From NCBI GenBank assembly GCA_021803645.1, contig JAJZLI010000005.1, positions 1 to 17,968 on the forward strand: a stretch of 17,968 nt of DNA, given 5' to 3'. The DNA is from a bacterium. Lineage in GTDB: Bacteria > Patescibacteriota > Dojkabacteria > JAKAPS01 > JAJZLI01. The translations under genes and the position numbers were made by a program. The notes beneath the pieces were generated by a model. That model saw only the letters and a program-made list of their open reading frames with translations. It ran no database searches and was not told the origin of the DNA. Below, piece by piece: positions 13,885 to 17,968 of the stretch (its first letter is position 1; the number at the start of each line of letters is the position of its first letter).

Positions 13885-14892
13885 ATGCAATTCTTCAAGC
13901 AGAGACAAGAACAGATAATATGGTTTTTGCAAGAGCAAAGTGACATAGATACATATGCTAAAATTGCAGCTGAGATGGCAGAAACAATTACCAATGAAGG
14001 AGAACCCGTTGTAAATCTAATTAAGTTGGCATCACAATTTGGAGTCAAAAGGATAATTTACTGCAACAACGAACCAACGGGTCAATATAACGGACATTAT
14101 GGGGGTGGTAGTCAACTGATAAGGATATTATACGACCCTCAATACTATTCTAAAAACGATAGATTCTTACAAGAAACATTAGCTCATGAAATTGGACATG
14201 CAGTTCTTTCATACTTTGGAGTTAGCTATAACCATAACTATAGGCATTTTTCTCAACAAGAAATGTTTGCACAAGTTTTTGCAAGAACACTACTTTTACC
14301 AGATCGACTCATTCAAAGGTTATTATCACAAACTGGATATACAGTAGATGAGCAAGGTAATCTTCAATATAGAAAAGGTGAATATCCTTTACTTCATCAA
14401 AATGAACTACCACCTCAAACAGGTTTAAGAGCAGTTTTGCACCTTATTAAATACATACATGAAACTCAAAATATACCATTATTCCTTATAGTAAAAAGAC
14501 TACAAGAATTTGGTATTCTACAAGATAGAACCATCGTACTTACAAGAATTGGAAATAAAATAAAACAAGAAACTTACTGTCCTAATGATTGGGGTGGAAA
14601 TTCAGATTATGCTACAATTAACACTCATTTAACCTTGGAGAATTTAGGGTTAGACCCTAAACAGTTTTTGGAAGGTGATCATGAAATGACCCCAGATTTC
14701 ATGGTTATATACGAAGATACAATGGGAGATAGAATGGCACATAATATTAGGATTGTAAGCAAAGCATTACCTAATTACAGAACCACCGTTATAATAATAC
14801 AAAATACTCACGGAGCCAGAATAATAGACCTACCAGAAATGGCAAGACAACAAAATGATTGGGGCCAGAGCAGTAGAGATATATTTGGATAG
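13885..14892 (+). CDS. ImmA/IrrE-family metallopeptidase with long C-terminal extension
   Basis: The 335-aa protein has ETLAHEIGHAVL (98-109), a zinc-protease HExxH, followed 21 residues later by QQEMFAQVFARTLLLPDRLI (124-143). This is the ImmA/IrrE (DUF955) pattern in which Glu126 would be the third zinc ligand. Known members cleave or bind repressors, as in ICEBs1 ImmA acting on ImmR and Deinococcus IrrE acting on DdrO. No helix-turn-helix partner gene is adjacent. Residues 150-335 form an extension of unknown fold rich in charged and aromatic residues. The start is uncertain: ATG at 13885 is the only usual start, but the frame is open for 37 codons upstream. It stands alone, with no mobile-element genes in view, so a housekeeping stress or regulatory role is as likely as mobile-element control. 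Confidence 0.75.
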   Translation: MQFFKQRQEQIIWFLQEQSDIDTYAKIAAEMAETITNEGEPVVNLIKLASQFGVKRIIYCNNEPTGQYNGHYGGGSQLIRILYDPQYYSKNDRFLQETLAHEIGHAVLSYFGVSYNHNYRHFSQQEMFAQVFARTLLLPDRLIQRLLSQTGYTVDEQGNLQYRKGEYPLLHQNELPPQTGLRAVLHLIKYIHETQNIPLFLIVKRLQEFGILQDRTIVLTRIGNKIKQETYCPNDWGGNSDYATINTHLTLENLGLDPKQFLEGDHEMTPDFMVIYEDTMGDRMAHNIRIVSKALPNYRTTVIIIQNTHGARIIDLPEMARQQNDWGQSSRDIFG

Positions 14893-15233
14893 CTTCTGCT
14901 GAATAGATTCAAACTAATAATGAGATTTCTAAATTAGAAAAAAACATGAATAGTAAAGAAAATATCAATATATGAACATAATAAATTTAAATGCAAGGGA
15001 TATAAAACATCAACAATGTATTAAGACGATAGCAACTGCTGATACTATTAAACCTAATATATATCAAACTTAAAAGAACCAAAAAATTCAAATATATTTC
15101 CAAATAACAACAAGATGTACAGAAATATACTTACCTATAGACAAAGTATACTAAGACACGAATTATTTACTATTAATAAAATTTACATTGTAATTGCATC
15201 AAGAGTCCATAATGTATATAACTTCATACATTG
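14893..15233. other. intergenic region with a 12-bp inverted repeat
   Basis: About 340 nt without a convincing gene. TCAACAATGTAT (15010-15021) and ATACATTGTTGA (15226-15237) are perfect inverted repeats 204 nt apart. The right copy also pairs locally, AATGTAT (15211-15217) with ATACATT (15226-15232). A weak TTTCT/AGAAA hairpin lies at 14926-14940. A 40-codon plus-strand frame at 15115-15237 (MYRNILTYRQSILRHEL...) has no support beyond being open. The stretch could be a decayed gene, a small non-autonomous element or a regulatory region. Confidence 0.4.
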
Positions 15234-15262
15234 TTGACAACATAACAACATAGTGTTAACTT
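15232..15262 (+). promoter_or_regulatory. transketolase promoter with overlapping operator-like dyad
   Basis: A perfect consensus -35 TTGACA (15234-15239), 17-nt spacer, and -10 TAACTT (15257-15262) extended by TG at 15254-15255, ending 8 nt before the ATG at 15271. The -35 is inside an 11-base dyad TGTTG-A-CAACA (15232-15242), a plausible repressor site. Confidence 0.6.
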
Positions 15263-15270
15263 TATACCTG

Positions 15271-16134
15271 ATGATAAGTGATTTAACCGATCAGAAAATC
15301 AAATTCCTAGAAGAGAAATCAAACAAAGCAAGAGAACTTGTTATAGAAATGCTTCTTCAGGCAGGATCAGGTCATTCAGCAGGACCATTAGGAATGGCAG
15401 ATATATTTACTACCCTATATTTCCATGCAATGAACCATATGCCCCAAAATCCAGAATGGGAAGAAAGGGACAGACTAATTCTATCAAATGGACATATATG
15501 TCCAATAAGATACACAGTTATGGCCCTTGCAGGATATTTTCCAATAGACGAGTTAAAAACATTAAGAAAATTCGGTTCCAGGCTTCAAGGACACCCACAT
15601 AGAACAGCTCTTCCTGGATTAGAAACTACATCAGGGCCATTAGGTGAAGGGTTATCACAAGCTGCAGGCATGGCAATTGCACGTGATTTGGATAACAAAA
15701 AATATAATATATATACAATTGTATCTGATGGAGAATTTGAAGAAGGTAACAGTTGGGAAGCTATGATGTTTATAGGAAAAAATAAATTTCAGAATTTCAT
15801 AATAATAATGGACAGAAATAATATTCAGATTGATGGAAGAACTGAAGATATAATGCCTCTTGAACCTCTTGTAGATAAATGTAAGGCATTTGGTTTACAT
15901 GTTATAGAAATTGATGGTAATAATATAAGAGAGATTAATGATGCAATTATGGAAGCAAAAGCAGTAACAGAAAAATCAACAATTATAATAGCAAATACCA
16001 TACCTGGGAAAGGGGTAGACTTCATGGAAGGAAATTACTTATGGCATGGAAAACCTCCAAATCAAGAGGAAGCAAAAAATGCACTACAGCAACTTAAAAC
16101 ATTAGGTAATAAAATAGAACATTCAGATATTTAA
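15271..16134 (+). CDS. tktA: transketolase, N-terminal (thiamine-binding) subunit
   Basis: A 287-aa subunit matching the first half of transketolase: GSGHSAGPLGMADI (32-45), LSNGH (71-75), QGHPHRTALPGLETTSGPLGEGLSQAAGMAIA (106-137 region, motifs GHP and SGPLGEGL), the thiamine-diphosphate and metal site SDGEFEEGNSWEA (152-164) with Asn184 in MDRNNIQIDG, and WHGKPP (258-263). The usual GDG is SDG, common in split transketolases. It needs the next gene product to form the active site. Together they transfer two-carbon units between sugar phosphates. I chose the ATG at 15271 rather than the GTG at 15253 because the GTG lies in the promoter's -10 region. The C-terminal subunit gene follows after 2 nt. 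Confidence 0.95.
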   Translation: MISDLTDQKIKFLEEKSNKARELVIEMLLQAGSGHSAGPLGMADIFTTLYFHAMNHMPQNPEWEERDRLILSNGHICPIRYTVMALAGYFPIDELKTLRKFGSRLQGHPHRTALPGLETTSGPLGEGLSQAAGMAIARDLDNKKYNIYTIVSDGEFEEGNSWEAMMFIGKNKFQNFIIIMDRNNIQIDGRTEDIMPLEPLVDKCKAFGLHVIEIDGNNIREINDAIMEAKAVTEKSTIIIANTIPGKGVDFMEGNYLWHGKPPNQEEAKNALQQLKTLGNKIEHSDI

Positions 16135-16136
16135 TT

Positions 16137-17129
16137 ATGTTAAACCCAGATTTAAACTTAAACCCCAATATATTTAAGGAAGATGTTGAAAAAAAAGCAA
16201 CAAGGGAAGGATATGGAGAAGGGCTCTTAGAACTAGGTGCAGAAAATCAAAATGTAGTAGTATTAACTGCAGACCTTGCAGAATCAACAAAAGTAGATAA
16301 ATTTGCTGAAAAATACCCCAATCGCTTTATAGAATGTGGGGTAGCAGAACAGAATATGGTTGCAATTGCATCTGGACTAGGTGTATCTGGAAAAATCCCA
16401 TATGCATCATCATATGCAACATTTTCTCCCGGTAAAAACTGGGAAACATTCAGAACAACAGCCGTATATAATTTTTCAAATGTTAAGCTTGCAGGGCATC
16501 ACAGTGGCCTTATGACAGGACCTGATGGAGCAACTCACCAAGCAACAGAGGATATAGCAATAACAAGATGTTTACCTATATTAAAAGTATTCTCTCCCAC
16601 TGACTTCATTGAAGCAAAAAGAATAACCAAAAAGGTTTCGGAAATTTACGGACCAGTATATATAAGACTTACGAGAGAGAAAACTCCAATCATTTTAACA
16701 GAAAGCACTCCACAATCTAATATTGGTAGTAGCCAAACTTTCTGGGTTTCAGATAATCCTAAAGCAACTATATTTGCAACAGGATATATGGTATATTACG
16801 CACTTTTGGCAGCAGCAAAACTAAAAGATAATGGGATAAATGTATATGTTGTTAATGTAAGTTCCATAAAGCCAACAGATACAAAGGATATTGTTGAAAA
16901 AGCAAAAGAAACAGGAGCCATAGTATCTGTTGAAGACCATCAAGTTAATGGAGGTTTAGGAAGTATGATATCAGAAGTACTTGCAAAAGAAAGGCCTACT
17001 CCAATAGAAATGATAGGGATGCAAGATACATTTGGAGAATCAGGAAACATTAAAGATTTATTAATAAAGTATAAAATGGATACCGATAGCATAGTATCTG
17101 CAGTAAAAAAAGTAATAAACAGGAAATGA
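16137..17129 (+). CDS. tktB: transketolase, C-terminal (pyrimidine-binding) subunit
   Basis: A 330-aa partner of the preceding subunit. It holds the pyrimidine-binding domain and the C-terminal domain: REGYGEGL, LTADLAESTKVDKFAEKYPNRF (43-64), the catalytic Glu71 in ECGVAEQNMVAIASG that activates the thiamine ring, YASSYATFSPGKNWETFR, and GPDGATHQATEDIA. The C-terminal part (ATIFATGYMVYYALLAA...VVSVEDHQVNGGLGSMISE) is the usual transketolase C-terminal fold. The split form is frequent in archaea and many bacteria. Its stop overlaps the start of the FAD oxidase gene (ATGA at 17126-17129), so all three genes are translationally linked. Without other pentose enzymes in view, I infer a pentose-interconversion role from the family alone. 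Confidence 0.95.
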   Translation: MLNPDLNLNPNIFKEDVEKKATREGYGEGLLELGAENQNVVVLTADLAESTKVDKFAEKYPNRFIECGVAEQNMVAIASGLGVSGKIPYASSYATFSPGKNWETFRTTAVYNFSNVKLAGHHSGLMTGPDGATHQATEDIAITRCLPILKVFSPTDFIEAKRITKKVSEIYGPVYIRLTREKTPIILTESTPQSNIGSSQTFWVSDNPKATIFATGYMVYYALLAAAKLKDNGINVYVVNVSSIKPTDTKDIVEKAKETGAIVSVEDHQVNGGLGSMISEVLAKERPTPIEMIGMQDTFGESGNIKDLLIKYKMDTDSIVSAVKKVINRK

Positions 17130-17968
17130 ATACAGACCAGTTAGTAAAGGCACTTAAAAATATAATTCAAGGAGAAGTTTCAGTAAGTACAGAAGACATT
17201 AATTCCCACAAAAGAGATGCAAGTATTTTTGAAATGACACCTCAAATAGTTGTATACCCTAAAGACACAAAAGATATAGAAAATTTAGTACTATTTGTAA
17301 ATACCCATAAAAAAGATCTTCCAAATTTATCAATTACAGCCAGAGCAGCAGGAACAGATATGACAGGTGGAACACTAACAGACTCCATATCAATGGATGT
17401 GAAACATTTCAATAAAATCCTAGAAATTAACAAAGATAATCTATATACAATAGTAGAACCAGGAGTATATTATAGAGACTTTGAAAAAAGGGCAGATACG
17501 ATGAAGTTAGTATATCCCTCATACCCTGCTTCAAAAAATTTATGTACATTTGGAGGAATTGTAAATAATAATTCGGGAGGAGAATTGTCATTAAGATATG
17601 GAAAAACAGAAAAATATGTAAAAAGAGTAAATATGGTTTTAAGGGATGGGAAACTACACACTTTTGAAAAAATTAAAAAAGATCAATTAAACGAAAAGAT
17701 GAAACAAAGTGATCTTGAAGGAGAAATATATAGAAGGATGTACAAGCTACTAGAAGATAATTATGATATTATACGTCAATCAACTCCAACTGTTACAAAA
17801 AATTCTACTGGATATAATATATGGCATATATGGGATAGAGAGTACTTTGATATGTCACAAGTATTTATAGGGGCACAAGGAACCCTGGGACTGCTAACAG
17901 AGGCAAAAGTTGATATAATACAAAGACAGGAAAAAAATGGTCTTTTAATACTCTTTTTAAAAGATTTT
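17126..17968 (+). CDS. FAD-linked oxidase, GlcD/D-lactate dehydrogenase-like (partial, runs off the window)
   Basis: The first 281 residues are visible. They form a PCMH-type FAD-binding domain: EMTPQIVVYPKDTKDIENLV (36-55), the FAD pyrophosphate loop ARAAGTDMTGG (72-82), VEPGVYYRDFE (110-120), YPASKNLCTFGGIVNNNSGG (133-152), STGYNI (227-232) and FIGAQGTLGLLTEAKV (247-262). Relatives oxidise 2-hydroxyacids such as glycolate, D-lactate or D-2-hydroxyglutarate, often with a C-terminal iron-sulfur domain, which would lie beyond the window. The ATG overlaps the transketolase stop (ATGA), so it belongs to the same operon. The PCMH loop reads TDMTGG rather than the commoner TSLTGG. Substrate and electron acceptor cannot be told from this fragment. 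Confidence 0.85.
   Translation, partial: MNTDQLVKALKNIIQGEVSVSTEDINSHKRDASIFEMTPQIVVYPKDTKDIENLVLFVNTHKKDLPNLSITARAAGTDMTGGTLTDSISMDVKHFNKILEINKDNLYTIVEPGVYYRDFEKRADTMKLVYPSYPASKNLCTFGGIVNNNSGGELSLRYGKTEKYVKRVNMVLRDGKLHTFEKIKKDQLNEKMKQSDLEGEIYRRMYKLLEDNYDIIRQSTPTVTKNSTGYNIWHIWDREYFDMSQVFIGAQGTLGLLTEAKVDIIQRQEKNGLLILFLKDF

Noticed and set aside
15115..15237. A 40-codon plus-strand frame upstream of transketolase.
   Set aside because: No Shine-Dalgarno, no promoter at the right distance and no recognisable features; short open frames are expected by chance here.
1..17968. CRISPR arrays, tRNA or rRNA genes, transposases and insertion sequences.
   Set aside because: No regularly spaced direct repeats, no cloverleaf or rRNA signature and no transposase or integrase motif found by eye on either strand.

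Overview
The window is AT-rich bacterial DNA with tight gene spacing, short ATG/TGA overlaps and many genes of unknown family. UGA looks like an ordinary stop: several genes end in TGA, two of them at an ATGA overlap with the next start. The style (compact, low GC, small flavin and scavenging modules, split transketolase) suggests a Patescibacteria/CPR-type genome. That is inference; no rRNA or other phylogenetic marker is present.

Layout. (1) 82-1023, minus: unknown protein. (2) 1139-3888, plus: a three-gene flavin electron-transfer operon: a membrane-anchored FMN-binding protein, ApbE flavin transferase, and an NqrB/RnfD membrane domain fused to a ferredoxin-NADP-reductase-like domain. (3) 3901-4395: a small GC-richer membrane-protein gene with its own promoter and strong Shine-Dalgarno, followed by a long three-tier hairpin. 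(4) 4505-6243: unknown genes, including a tiny Cys-rich ORF. (5) 6280-8392: a MacB/FtsX-type ABC permease and its ATPase. (6) 8399-11067, minus: an unknown 471-aa protein and an M19 dipeptidase-like protein, preceded by a roughly 300-nt leader with two intrinsic terminators. (7) 11153-17968, plus: GH15-like glycosidase, glycerate 2-kinase, ImmA/IrrE-like metallopeptidase, split transketolase and a truncated GlcD-like FAD oxidase.

Genes working together. Region 2 looks like a minimal chain from NAD(P)H through FAD and a membrane domain to an FMN protein outside the membrane. Region 7 is mostly carbon metabolism: glucan or oligosaccharide cleavage, glycerate to 2-phosphoglycerate, pentose interconversion, and oxidation of a 2-hydroxyacid-like substrate.

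The most interesting signal is the leader at 10782-11102. Its minus strand has a near-consensus promoter, two short Phe/Tyr/His-rich reading frames, and two terminators. Each terminator has a competing antiterminator pairing. This resembles tandem ribosome-mediated attenuation, here upstream of a dipeptidase operon. A second theme is start-site architecture: several promoters place the transcription start within a few bases of an ATG, implying leaderless mRNAs and correcting longer TTG/GTG starts.
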